64,000 nucleotides of DNA, from NCBI GenBank assembly GCA_033032865.1, contig JAWHQI010000170.1, positions 1,485,001-1,549,000 of the forward strand, written 5' to 3'. A model generated the notes under the pieces. The model was not told the origin of the DNA, ran no database searches, and worked only from the letters and a program-made list of their open reading frames with translations. This document shows, piece after piece, positions 54,201-60,394 of this stretch (within the stretch, counting starts at the first letter, position 1; each line of letters opens with the position of its first letter). Both the position numbers and the translations under genes were made by a program. The stretch is from Dactylorhiza incarnata. Its lineage: Eukaryota > Streptophyta > Magnoliopsida > Asparagales > Orchidaceae.

Positions 54201-55480
54201 CCACCTTGAGGCGCCTTTGTCAGTCACTGCGGCTGCTGTTCCGCAGCTTCCTTTGCCGGCCCTTGCTCTGTCGACCCCTGCTCTGCCGGTACCTCCGACC
54301 ACCTCGCCGTCAGATCCGTTCCTTCCGCCAAACGTCGCTCCTTCAGCCTCCTTGTCGCTATTGCTGAGCACCGCTCCACCGGCCCCGCCAAAGACATTCC
54401 AGGTGCAGCCAATTTTTCCGACGGCGCTGCCGCTTCTCGCTAACACCCCTGCCGTCTCTACGTGCTATAGGGAGTTGTCTGGCGGGAAATCAAAAAGCCC
54501 GATGATCAAGCGATACAATCCTCATTCGATCTTGAGGACAAGCTCGATTTGAAGGACGAAGGAGATGTTATTGACGTCACACCCACTATTACGGGGTTAA
54601 TTTTATTTCGTCTTGATATGCTTTTATTCTGTCTTAAAGTCGTATCCTTATATGATGGCATTATTTATGTCGTGTCTTTATGTGGTGTCCTGTTTAGTCG
54701 CATGTCCAAATCTATCATTTATTTCCATTAAAGTCTGTTGTAAGTCCTATTTAAAGGACATTAGGGGTCTTGTAGGAGAGGCAATGAAAAAAACTCTATT
54801 TCCTGTCTTTGAATGAGATTTTGGAAGCACTCTCTCTCGAGTACGCACTGCTTAGGCAACCGCGGTGAAGGCTCCGTAGTATCCCGCCACCGTCATCTCC
54901 ACCTCCGGCCACTCCTCCGGCAATCTCCAAGTAGGCCCATAACAAATGCTTTTATTCTTACTTGTAGTTGATTGTGATTTGGCACATATGAGTTTTTTAT
55001 TATTGGAAAATATTGCTATTATTGTTTACTCTTCATTTGGACTGTTGCTATGTAAATTGATTTAGTTTCTTTAATTATGCCTATAGTTGATTTTAACTTG
55101 AGTTATGGTGCTTATTATCGCATTTAAGATTACATAAAGCTTGCATTAGATCGTTGAGTTTAACTATCTTTGCATCAGCAACTAGAGCTGCAGACCACTA
55201 TTGATTTTTTTAAATCATCCTTTCTGCTATTTCTCTTACTACAGTTTATTTTTGAAAACGGGGAGCTTTTGTGTTCTAGAGTTGTTAATGTATACGGATT
55301 TATGACTGAAACATTCTCCTTAGATCGTATCAGGAAGATCTATCAGGCCTTCCCAAAGTTATCAATGCCACATCACCTAACAGATCAAGATGATGATTAC
55401 ATGGAGAGGCTTTCTGAAGCCTTGGTTGCAGCAAAAACTCGTGTTGAAGTTTGTTCTTCATTTTTGAAATCTGCACTCAG
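21164..55480 (+). CDS. GET4: GET4 (TRC35) homologue, five exons, partial at 3' end
   Basis: Exons are 21164-21220, 21375-21454, 21768-21846, 25879-25960 and 55324-55480. All introns begin GT and end AG, and the exons join in one frame for 151 codons plus two bases. Known GET4 proteins are roughly 300-330 residues, so about half is here and the rest lies beyond 64000. The match rests on family motifs seen in order: [56 protein letters not shown], then [14 protein letters not shown]4 is an alpha-solenoid of TPR-like helices. With GET5 it bridges SGT2 to the GET3 ATPase, passing tail-anchored proteins to the ER membrane from the cytosol. The start ATG opens [15 protein letters not shown], like other plant GET4 N-termini. 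No stop interrupts the exons, so the gene may be intact despite the 29.4-kb intron 4. Confidence 0.85.
21375..21454 (+). CDS. GET4: GET4 exon 2
   Basis: 80 bp after TTTGCAG, ending in a split Arg codon (AG) before GTAGCT. It encodes the [17 protein letters not shown] helix pair. Intron 2 is 313 bp. Confidence 0.85.
21768..21846 (+). CDS. GET4: GET4 exon 3
   Basis: 79 bp between ATTTCAG and GTGAGG. It completes the split Arg and encodes [18 protein letters not shown]. Intron 3 (21847-25878) is 4,032 bp. Confidence 0.85.
21978..22365. repeat. AAATTCGAATTC-rich low-complexity stretch in intron 3
   Basis: Repeated, partly self-complementary motifs of the type TTCAAATTTGAATTCG form an AT-rich palindromic stretch. 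It may be a decayed MITE, but I could not fix termini or a target duplication. Confidence 0.55.
22366..24062. other. Intron 3 sequence without recognised features
   Basis: AT-rich intron sequence with no domain in any frame. I saw no terminal repeats with a matching target duplication here. Confidence 0.4.
24063..24939. mobile_element. Tourist-like (PIF/Harbinger) non-autonomous element
   Basis: Termini are GGTTTTGTTTGGCT and, inverted, GGACTTGTTTGGCT (12 of 14 identical), flanked on both sides by TAA. This is the PIF/Harbinger target type. At 877 bp it is long for a MITE. No transposase is encoded. Confidence 0.65.
25547..25756. mobile_element. Tourist-like MITE
   Basis: 210 bp with terminal inverted repeats GGCCTCATTTGGT and GGTCTCATTTGGT and a TTA duplication (25544-25546 and 25757-25759). 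It lies about 120 bp upstream of GET4 exon 4 and is GC-rich, unlike the intron around it. Confidence 0.85.
25879..25960 (+). CDS. GET4: GET4 exon 4
   Basis: 82 bp between ATGTGTAG and GTTAGT. It encodes [18 protein letters not shown] and ends on the first base of the Asp codon finished by exon 5. Confidence 0.85.
26622..26941 (-). repeat. 3' LTR of the Reina-like element
   Basis: 320 bp. On the minus strand it begins TGTTATGCCCCCGG and ends TTCCTATCA. It contains the end of the pol frame, several copies of a GGGCTGAACCG..CGGTTCAGCCC dyad and the palindrome GGGGCCGGCCGGCCCC. Confidence 0.93.
26830..30291 (-). CDS. pol: Reina-like pol polyprotein
   Basis: 1,153 codons from the first Met, but the same frame is open upstream to beyond 30360, where gag ends in another frame. 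Domain order: aspartic protease ([15 protein letters not shown]), reverse transcriptase ([16 protein letters not shown], catalytic FFDDILIYS near residue 365), RNase H ([20 protein letters not shown]), and an HHCC zinc region ([21 protein letters not shown]). Integrase then follows with its DDE residues ([30 protein letters not shown]), and last a chromodomain-like part ([16 protein letters not shown]). The invariant MPFGLSNAP block reads MPFRLSNAP, which probably weakens RT. The tail [17 protein letters not shown] continues into the 3' LTR. Confidence 0.95.
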   Translation of the reverse strand: MQGGSAPVTLCFTGRIGKERVTILVDSGSTHNFINPVVASKVGHAIDREAAFQVMVADGSKLKCEGVMKGVEIRVQSYLCHTDMFLLPIRGSDMVLGVQWLQQLQRVTTDWVRLMMEFTQQGKDYCLQGIRSSPLKEISVRSLQLLEEQGSPMAMVVGVEALGQTSPDIPEEIQTLLSQFEDVFREPRGLPPPRFRDHGIQLKEGAAPPNVRPYRYPYIQKAEIERSVKEMLATGIIRPSTSAFSSPIILVKKKDGSWRFCVDYRNLNDSMIKDKFSIPMIEELLDELHGASLFTKLDLRSGYHQIRMKTEDIHKTAFRTHDGHYEFLVMPFRLSNAPSTFQAVMNETFRPLLRRWVLIFFDDILIYSRTWEEHIEHVAQVLTILRQHQFYAKLSKCSFGQPEVEYLGHLVSAQGVRADPKKIESMVEWPQPTTVRALRGFLGLTGYYRRFVKDYGKLARPLTQLLHKESFTWHDEAERAFSALKEAMTTTPVLALPDFTKEFTLETDASGVGIGAVLMQEGRPLAYFSKALAPRTLGLSAYEKEMLAILHAVTLWRPYLLGHHFKVRTDHQSLKHFLDQRLASPLQQKWLTKLLGYDYEIVYKQGKENLVADALSRLPESTIFHLSGPLIESLDDIQREVAADPELQPIVEALSQGQPTPPGYQLVGGHLYYHGRVVIPASSTWKEIMLQEFHSSPTGGHAGVLRTLQRLRANVFWKGLRRDAQRFVQQCDVCQRQKYETTSPAGLLTPLEIPQHIWETVSMDFIDGLPRSQGKTVILVVVDKLSKYGHFLALSHPYSAETVADLFAREVVRLHGLPSSIISDRDPVFISNFWQELFRLQDTRLRMSTAHHPQTDGQTEVLNRGVETYLRCFVMDEPRSWTRWLHWAEYCYNTSFHTASRITPFEVVYGRPPPSLRSYEPGSTALPAVDRALRDRDQTLVLLRDNPRAAQDRMKLQAGKHRTERTFQIGDEVFLCLQPYRQLSVARRANQKLAPRFYGPFRITHRVGPVAYTLVLPEGSRIHPTFHVSLLKKKLGAAVTVTPFLPEATTTGELRPSPEDILLSRWKRHGTEYRSEVLVKWKDLSEAHNTWVDLLEFREFFPDFQLEDKLPLDGEENVMPPDDMRFRGIKYARRPKGAPEKTGLNHPVQPAIN
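30354..31940 (-). CDS. gag: Reina-like gag
   Basis: 529 codons with ATG 30 bp from the LTR. The N-terminal 60 residues form a coiled coil ([20 protein letters not shown]). A Gly/Pro-rich linker of about 200 residues follows. The capsid domain (about residues 305-430) has [20 protein letters not shown] and [11 protein letters not shown]. The zinc knuckle [14 protein letters not shown] lies near the end. The frame stops with LREED at 30354, while the pol frame lies at -1 and overlaps it. Gag would assemble the particle; the -1 relation means Gag-Pol needs ribosomal frameshifting unless the shift is a mutation. Confidence 0.93.
   Translation of the reverse strand: MVTRTEAEMARLAAIEENYVTLTDSVAAIEASVKNSQQNLEERFETRMEELKSLLLQNLKGKAVNGDGSDTEAANTPNEGSTGARNSGGLPSRASGSGSGAGDPLEAARGSGAPFRTGGVPGGHQDGSGLSGRELGGREIPEPLRSGSSRPTEAAGGPWGVVGGAADPWGVGGGAAAHWGFEQPLQGPGGLLRHGGGSGQVGGAPFGPGQHAGQPWRPQHQGFGLFRPTGANAVPLGGATEFFPPQPANAPNGGYGPANMGPGRPPGWNHGGLQGDHEQHGPLGQNGGGLGGAFQRLYMQPKLTRMNFPKFRGGDALEWIQKAELFFRYQEVPAAQWVQLAAFHLEEDAYQWTQWFLRGRTHAPWAEFIEAFSARFGPLEYEDVEASLQKLRQRGTVTEYRTEFEKLANRVTWGEQTLLSCFISGLKDYLRDEVHAYLPRSLSHAISIARIQEERYNRQRNRTTTRPPAAPAAGGKDQLPPTRPTVTKLTWPEMQARKDKGMCFNCDEKYTRGHNCQKIQVFMLREED
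31955..31967 (-). other. tRNA-iMet primer binding site
   Basis: The minus strand reads TGGTATCAGAGCC, an exact match to the usual plant initiator-Met primer site, two bases inside the 5' LTR. Confidence 0.95.
31970..32288 (-). repeat. 5' LTR of the Reina-like element
   Basis: 319 bp, nearly identical to 26622-26941. The minus-strand AAATACTC (around 32092-32100) may be its TATA-like element. Confidence 0.93.
32294..33549. other. Intron 4 sequence without recognised features
   Basis: AT-rich sequence with a local GTATAGATAGGAGG duplication near 32932-32960. No coding domain or terminal repeats were seen. Confidence 0.4.
33555..33865 (+). mobile_element. Solo LTR related to the Reina-like element
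   Basis: 311 bp, starting TGTTACGCCCCC and ending CCCTAACA, with a perfect TCCCA duplication (33550-33554 and 33866-33870). It shares the layout of the young element's LTR: GGGCTGAACCA..TGGTTCAGCCC dyads, GGGGCCG..CGGCCCC, TATTTATA and CAGGTATT. The rest differs, so it is a related family rather than the same one. Confidence 0.88.
33871..36059. other. Intron 4 sequence, unassigned
   Basis: The first 350 bp are C-rich with imperfect CCAGC..CTGGAACCCTCCAG repeats (about 33905-34160). The remainder is AT-rich. Small open frames such as the one at 34803-35264 (minus) have no recognisable domain. Confidence 0.4.
36060..36805 (-). repeat. 3' LTR of the old chromovirus (approximate)
   Basis: Homologous to 42386-43194 with many substitutions and indels. 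Shared anchors include GATAATACC.GACAAAG, ACAAAATGCAA and TTGTTAAATTCTCCT.ATGGGAC. On the minus strand it begins TGATGC. Confidence 0.7.
37716..38088 (-). repeat. 3' LTR of the gag-protease element
   Basis: 373 bp; the minus strand begins TGTTACGAAG directly after the FCLEDK tail. The first 195 bp on the plus strand match 40236-40422. Confidence 0.75.
38488..39737 (-). pseudogene. Gag and degenerate protease of the small Gypsy element
   Basis: A start near 39737 ([11 protein letters not shown]) opens a short coiled coil ([20 protein letters not shown]). The gag domain follows at 39435-38990 with [20 protein letters not shown] sequence and [20 protein letters not shown]. It is the same gag family as that of the element at 58649-63918 (GWIAKTEQFFEI). 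The protease at 38488-38600 reads [16 protein letters not shown], with Ser-Ala in place of Gly-Ala after the catalytic Asp-Ser, so activity is unlikely. Several stops and frame changes separate the parts. Confidence 0.75.
40236..40422 (-). repeat. Truncated 5' LTR of the gag-protease element
   Basis: Matches the inner half of 37716-38088 and stops abruptly at AGTAAATAAC, where host integrase sequence begins. Confidence 0.75.
42386..43194 (-). repeat. 5' LTR of the old chromovirus (approximate)
   Basis: Right-hand partner of 36060-36805. It has an internal AGGTGATAAATTA duplication (about 42910 and 42978). Confidence 0.7.
43398..43798 (+). repeat. 5' LTR of the small Gypsy derivative
   Basis: 401 bp starting TGTTATGGGTCCCC and ending GGGTTGTAACA. 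Confidence 0.88.
44534..45922 (+). pseudogene. Gag remnant and pol tail of the small Gypsy derivative
   Basis: The frame from 44534 opens [20 protein letters not shown], then a Pro-rich stretch typical of gag N-termini. It is interrupted by the hAT insertion and continues as Pro/Ser-rich sequence to about 45780. A short block at 45885-45920 translates [12 protein letters not shown], the usual last residues of Reina-type pol. No capsid core, protease, RT or integrase is present. Confidence 0.65.
44760..45504. mobile_element. hAT-type non-autonomous DNA transposon
   Basis: 745 bp with inverted ends CATTGTTTTAAAT and CAATGTTTTAAAT and an 8-bp target duplication AGCCCCAC / AGCCTCAC (44752-44759 and 45505-45512, one mismatch). 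Subterminal repeats of CCGACATGTC / CCGACATCCGATATGTCG type occur at both ends, as expected for transposase binding clusters. The middle is AT-rich and non-coding. Confidence 0.87.
45804..46299 (+). repeat. 248-bp tandem duplication across the interior/3' LTR junction
   Basis: The segment 45804-46051 is repeated at 46052-46299. Each copy holds the pol tail, polypurine tract and first 128 bp of the 3' LTR, so two LTR starts exist (45923 and 46171). Confidence 0.9.
47064..48653 (+). mobile_element. Copia-type solo LTR (SIRE-like)
   Basis: 1,590 bp, TGTTGGGAAAAACC to GTGCACTTTCA, with a perfect AGGAG duplication (47059-47063 and 48654-48658). It has TTCGACGCA motif arrays in the first third and a TAACTAGGGTATAAAAG box near 48580-48597. 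The CTATTCACCCCCTCTAGAG block that follows (48607-48625) is typical of SIRE/Maximus-type LTR ends. Confidence 0.87.
48262..48375. repeat. 42-bp tandem repeats in the Copia solo LTR
   Basis: AGACTCAGTGGTTCTAAGAG and CTCCTTATCAAA alternate for about 2.7 units. Confidence 0.8.
49490..49640. repeat. CAGCCAACAGCAACCAGCC minisatellite
   Basis: Short imperfect repeats of AGCCAACAGC / AGCCAATAGC inside the TG..TA solo LTR. Confidence 0.75.
50711..51644. other. Intron 4 sequence with a possible gag remnant
   Basis: The first half is AT-rich intron. On the minus strand around 51148-51600 there is a Lys/Arg-rich frame ([20 protein letters not shown]) next to [22 protein letters not shown] sequence. 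It could be a retrotransposon gag remnant, but I cannot place it in a family. Confidence 0.3.
51855..53042. mobile_element. Solo LTR inside the 5' LTR of the small Gypsy derivative
   Basis: 1,188 bp, TGATGCATCC to GTCTACATCA, with CAATG duplicated at 51850-51854 and 53043-53047. A possible TATA (CTCTATAATA, about 52269) is followed by a GC-rich leader. It has no coding potential beyond chance frames. Confidence 0.82.
53210..54565 (+). pseudogene. Gag remnant and pol tail of the second small derivative
   Basis: A frame from 53861 starts [20 protein letters not shown] and continues WDARLRDT, a short coiled-coil gag N-terminus, then breaks. Pro-rich sequence follows (54160-54460). The block 54517-54560 encodes the [11 protein letters not shown] tail. 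No capsid, protease, RT or integrase is visible. Confidence 0.6.
54566..54944 (+). repeat. 3' LTR of the second small derivative
   Basis: 379 bp, TGTTATTGACGTCAC to GGCCCATAACA. It matches the two halves of the 5' LTR (51645-51854 and 53043-53209). Confidence 0.85.
55324..55480 (+). CDS. GET4: GET4 exon 5
   Basis: 157 bp between TCTCCTTAG and the strong donor GTAAGT. It encodes [17 protein letters not shown] and [13 protein letters not shown]. The phase matches exon 4 exactly despite a 29-kb gap, which argues that both belong to one transcript. The next exon is not in the window. Confidence 0.88.
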
Positions 55481-55645
55481 GTAAGTTGCTTCTATCAATC
55501 TGCAATGGTTATTCAACAAATATATCATGGCACTCCATTTTATTTTGTTTATGGTACTCAACAAATTTCTAAATCAATGCTTACTGATATCACTTCTCTC
55601 TTAGGGTACATACCATAGAACATAAATTTTCTTTTATGATGAAAA

Positions 55646-57798
55646 TATAACACCCCTACCTAGTTCAACAATTTTTTAAAAGCTCGTCCGATACTCATGA
55701 CATGAAGCAAACTAAACAACAATAATTGGTACAATACAATAAATATGAAAGATATGTCTAAAGTATACATCAAAAACAAAATAAAGTGAAGCTAGGATTA
55801 GAGGAATACCTCAAAATCTGATTCACAGAGCTAACTAGAAATATAAAGTACACAAGTCTTAATAACTTGAATTTAAACAATGTCCGCTACAACCAAGTTC
55901 ACACGTAAGTGATACATAATTCAAAAAGGAAGGGCAAAATAAAATTATTGAAATCCTCGGATGCTTATCCTAAGCGAATGTCCCAACCTGATTCTCCTGG
56001 AAAGAAAAATCTGGAAATGAGAGTAAGAAAGTCTACCCCAAAGTGACACTAAAACATAACATTTTAAAAATATGCATGAATACACTAAAAGTAATAGTTT
56101 ATGCTAAGGAAAAGATTGCTAATTATGGTGCTATGCATGCTTTCCTATTAAATTAAGTTTATGAACATTAACAATCTATTCTATGTTTTGTCATCTTCTA
56201 GATTGTTCTCAAACTTCGGAATCATTAAAGCACATAGATATTTAGGTTCTGATTTCGTATCTAAATTAAGGCGACTCATATTCACTTTCTACTTATTCTT
56301 GGTTTCATGAATCACTATGTACAATCTTGAGATTTGAATTCCTAATGATAAACCTATGTGCTCTAATGTATCTCCGTCGTGGGATACAAACTCACATTTA
56401 ATACTTTTCCATGGGATGTCGACCCCATTTGAGGCTCATACGGTCCACTAGACCCTATGAGTATGATGATGTGCATCCATCAATCATGAGGGAGAACACT
56501 TCATGTGCATCCTATTAATTTTTGCATAGAGTGGTTGACATGATCAATGTAAGGGATCACTTGCATAAAACTATTTTAATCTTTGCATATACTGGTCAGC
56601 ATATGATCAACACAAGGAATCACCCGCATAAAGCCATTTTAATCTTTGCATATAGTGGTCAACATGATCAATGTAAGGACCACCCACATAAAGCCACTTT
56701 AATCTTTGCATATAGTGGTCGACATGATCAACATACGGGATCACCTGTTAAAGCCATTTTAACCTTAGATTACATATTTCGTTAACTTTACATTCATGTC
56801 TCGTCTTAGTGCTACTAATATTAACACGATGAACCAATTACAATATGAATTTCCACTTTCATCTATCCATAAAATACTTATATATAAATTCGTGTACTCG
56901 CGAAACTCCCACATAACTAAATGCATACATAAGGAAATTTCATACATTGAATTACATGGTATGCCTAACCAAAATGAATCAAATTTCTTACCTTGGCGTT
57001 ACGACGCTCCTAAACACGATGCGACGACACAATTCTTTAGGTTGGATTGAAATCACAAAATATCCTTCTCCAATCTACAGTGGAAATCACCTCCTTCTCT
57101 AATGCCCACCAAAACCCTCTGCGGCCAACCTGGAGGGAGGAGGAGTCGGCGATGATTACCAAAGAGGAGGGAAAAGGAAGTCGTTGAGCCCTAGAGAACC
57201 AAGTGAGGGCAGGTTGTCGACAACGTCTTCAAATGAGGGAAGAAGAAAGACCCCTAACCGGATTTTCGATCCCATGCGAACTAAACTGCAGGTGACGAAA
57301 AGAGAACTACAATTTTTAATCTAGTCTGCGCGGTTATAGAAGAGGAAGAGTCGACAATTTCGAGTATGCGGGCCTTTCAATCATTGTTATTTGCAAAACG
57401 GTTCCGTGGGGGGCAACTATCCTAATCTACGAAACTGCCATACCCTAAAGATTTTGAATTAACAAAGTGTGAAAAGCTCTCACGAACGTCTAAATTGCGC
57501 CAAAGCAATTCTCGTAAAAAATTTCTATTACAAGGAATTAATTAATTTATTAACTAGCGCATAAAATTTAACTATAGCAAGCATAGATACCTCGATTGGA
57601 CGGTGATGCTAATTTAATCAAACGCGATCAGATCCTGAAATTAAAATTATGAAAGTACTTAAACTTCGGGGGTGCAAAAATGCAAGGTAAGGTTTGCCTA
57701 CATTTCACCCTTGTGGTGGGACCCTTCCCCGGACCCTCGCTCCGCGGAGATGCCTTGTGCACCGGGCTGCCCTTTTACTTAAAATTTCGGGTGTTACA
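55646..57798 (-). mobile_element. Second solo LTR of TG..TA type, in GET4 intron 5
   Basis: 2,153 bp. Inverted ends are TATAACACCCC and, on minus, TGTAACACCCG, with GAAAA duplicated at 55641-55645 and 57799-57803. Its organisation matches the element at 46371-50469 (TATAA..TTACA, no coding domain). The motif CGGGTGTTACA is characteristic of Del/Tekay LTR starts. It lies 165 bp downstream of GET4 exon 5. Confidence 0.8.
56510..56765. repeat. 60-63-bp tandem repeats in the solo LTR
   Basis: Four units start with TTTGCATA at 56521, 56582, 56645 and 56705. Each contains a GTGGTC.ACATGATCAA block and a CATAAAGCCATTTTAA block. Confidence 0.85.
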
Positions 57799-57803
57799 GA
57801 AAA

Positions 57804-58648
57804 CACATGCCTTAATAAAACAACACAATGCATTTCATGTTTCCTTAGCGCTAATTTATTTGTTTGAGTCCTTGGGCTGAAACTATCAATGAATGTTTTG
57901 AGAAGAAACCAGAGTTTGATTATGTTCTATTATAATCGCATCAAACTTGCAATGCTTCATTTTCAAACATTTTACCTTTCATATGGCTGGTGAACATCTT
58001 GAAGATTAAACAAATAATGCAAAAGATGATACATATGTCTGGAATATGGTATTATTGTCGTACAATGAGGGTAAACATGGACTGCCACAGAGAGAAAAAA
58101 TTGTTGCAAGAGAAATAAATTAGGAGACACATTTAGGTGGTTCAACAAGGAGCACTTTTATTCATGGCAGCCTGAAGATCAGAAGTTCCATAATAACCAT
58201 TGATTAGTATAATTGCAGATACACTCGCAATGTCCCCTTATATTATCAGGCTCTTTGTTTTTCTAACAATACAGAATAATGCAGATATAAGTTCCTTCCA
58301 ATGAGATACGTAACATTTGTGCATATTTGATGTCTTACAATTGAATCTACTTGAGACCAAGGTGGTTGAGTTTTGAGGGCTAAATCTGAATTGTTCGAAG
58401 AAGACAGTTCTCTGTACAAGCACAAAAGGGCAATTGCCAATTGCCCAACTTGTTGTCCCTGCACTGCTCGAGCTGATATCGTCATCTGTCTACCGCCACT
58501 GCTCTAATCTTGGTGAGGAGGCTGCTTGCTCATTATCACCATTGAGTGTTAAACTACTCGTAGTTCGTTGCTTCTTCGTTGCATGTCTTACTTGCTGGAA
58601 GCTACCGTGCTACTTGCTACATGTGTCAACTCATGTGAACAGTTGTTG
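57804..58648. other. GET4 intron 5 sequence
   Basis: AT-rich intron sequence between two elements. No further GET4 exon is recognisable here or up to 64000. Confidence 0.5.
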
Positions 58649-58955
58649 TGTTACGGCGGAGGAGAACGGCTCGGCGAGCGAAGGTGCTGCGACTACTATG
58701 CAAGTTTATTCTCGGAGGCCAAAGACGATGAATAAGACAAATTGAGGGCGCGACTCCTCATTTATCTCTTTTAGTATTATTTACAGCTTTTGCCACTTTG
58801 TGAGGGCTATTTATATCCCCTCTCTTGTATCTTTATTTTTTATCTTGGAAGTTTGGATTTGAAATTGGAGGCTAGGGTTGACAATAGAATCTCCTCTTGG
58901 GTATTTTGCTAAGTAATTTCAGTATTCTTCTACCGCCGAACCCTAAGGGGTAATA
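58649..58955 (+). repeat. 5' LTR of the decayed chromovirus
   Basis: 307 bp, TGTTACGGCGGAGG to CTAAGGGGTAATA; the terminal CA is mutated to TA. It keeps a TATTTATATCC box (58810-58820) that is deleted from the 3' LTR. Confidence 0.9.
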
Positions 58956-59172
58956 ATTTAGTCCGACACTGCTGTCTCGCCTGCCTCCAGCCGCTGGGTG
59001 TCTCGTCCGTCCGACTCGACCCGCTAGCGCCGCGACTGTGTCTCGCTCGCACATCGTCTCCTGCAGCGCCCGCTCGCGCTTCGCCTCCCGCCGCGCCCGC
59101 CTCGTCTCTTGCTACGACTTCCTCCATCGGCCCCTGACGCCTCCACTGAATCGCCGCCCGTCCACTCGAGCC

Positions 59173-60394
59173 ATGGCTGAGCAGCGCATGGATGCTGTCG
59201 AGCAGCGCCTGTCCGAACAGGCCTCCGCACTCGCCGATCACACCTCTGCCCTCGCCTCCCTTCAATCGGCCGTGCAAGCGCAATCCTCTATCCTCGCGTC
59301 CCTGCATGCCACACTCCAACACCTGGACGACCATGAGGCCCGCACCTCCAGCCACCCCCACCTCGCCGACCTTTCCCCCTTCCGACTCCGTGGACCTCGC
59401 ACACACCGCCGTCGGGACCCTCTTCCTTGTCCGCCCTTGCCACCATCCATGCTCCTTGAACCTTAGAGGTTCTTAATTTCGACGGCTCGGATCCTCTCGG
59501 GTGGATCGCTAAGACCGAGCAGTTCTTTGAAATTCAGGCCACAACAGATCACCAGAAGGTCTCCCTAATGCTCCTCGTAATATAGGGCTCTGTATTGCAT
59601 TGGATTCATTGGTTACACAATTCCTCCCCTCTCCTTTCCTGGGTGGATCTCAAAGTGGCGTTAGTCAAGCGCTACAATCACTGTTATTTCGGCAATGCCG
59701 TGGATAGCTTGTGCGCTTTCCGCCATTCGTCTTCGGTGAACCAGTACATCGACGACTTCATTGAGTTGACCAACTATGTGCCCGACCTTCCGTCGGATCA
59801 CAACATGGGCTTCTTCCTCCAAGGTATCCAACCCCACATCCGCTCCCGCCTGCGCACTCACCACCCTTCCGACATCTCGGACGCCATGGAGATCGCCCGC
59901 TTAGTGGAGGATTTTTCAGTCCGGTCCACCAACCGGCCTCGTGGGCCCCCCCCCGCAACAGTCAGCTCCTCACCGCGCGTTTCCTTTCTTCCGACCGGAA
60001 ACCCACGACCTCTTGCAGCCGAACCACTTCCCCCGGTTCAACCTTCTAGGCCGTCGCAGCCTCCTCGGCTACACCGACCACCGATTCATAATCGTCTCTC
60101 GACCCAGGAATACAATGAGCAGCGCAGTAAGGGTTTATGCTTTCGCTGCAAGCAACCCTATTCGCCGAGCCACGACTGCCCACTCAAGTTGTGTATCCTG
60201 TTGTGTGATGGTGATGATAAGATCACGACGGCCGACTTCGATGCCTTAGTTCTGGAGGACCTACTACCGACCGACCCGACACAACTTTGTCAGCCTCGGT
60301 TGGACCTATCACGCTTGTCACTCGTAGGCATCTCCGGGCTACGCATGAAAGCTTCAGGGGCTTCTTCTGGGAACCCCCGCAGTACTCATGATTG
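59173..60394 (+). pseudogene. gag: Gag of the decayed chromovirus
   Basis: The ATG at 59173 opens MAEQRMDAVEQRLSEQASAL, a coiled coil. A frameshift near 59465 leads into the capsid domain (LGWIAKTEQFFEI) with an in-frame stop at 59582-59584. The domain resumes at 59595 (LHWIHWLHN, LKVALVKRYNHCYFGNAVDS, YIDDFIELTNYVPDLPSD). The zinc knuckle CFRCKQPYSPSHDC is at about 60139-60180. The order and spacing are those of Reina-type gag. Confidence 0.88.

Larger units (their letters stand above)
51645..54944 (+). mobile_element. Second small non-autonomous Gypsy derivative
   Basis: The 5' LTR (51645-51854 plus 53043-53209) is split by a solo LTR; the 3' LTR is 54566-54944. TTGGTATCAG at 53212 is a partial tRNA-iMet primer site. 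The interior is only about 1.36 kb and ends with the pol tail [14 protein letters not shown] before the 3' LTR. This gives the same build as the element at 43398-50710: both ends of a chromovirus with the middle of pol absent. No matching target duplication was found. Confidence 0.8.
25961..55323 (+). other. GET4 intron 4, 29,363 bp, retrotransposon-filled
   Basis: The donor is GTTAGT and the acceptor is TTCTCCTTAG. About 25 kb is made of identifiable elements, several nested two or three deep. The residue (25961-26616, 32294-33549, 33871-36059, 43195-43397, 50711-51644, 54945-55323) is mostly AT-rich sequence without recognised features. Confidence 0.8.
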
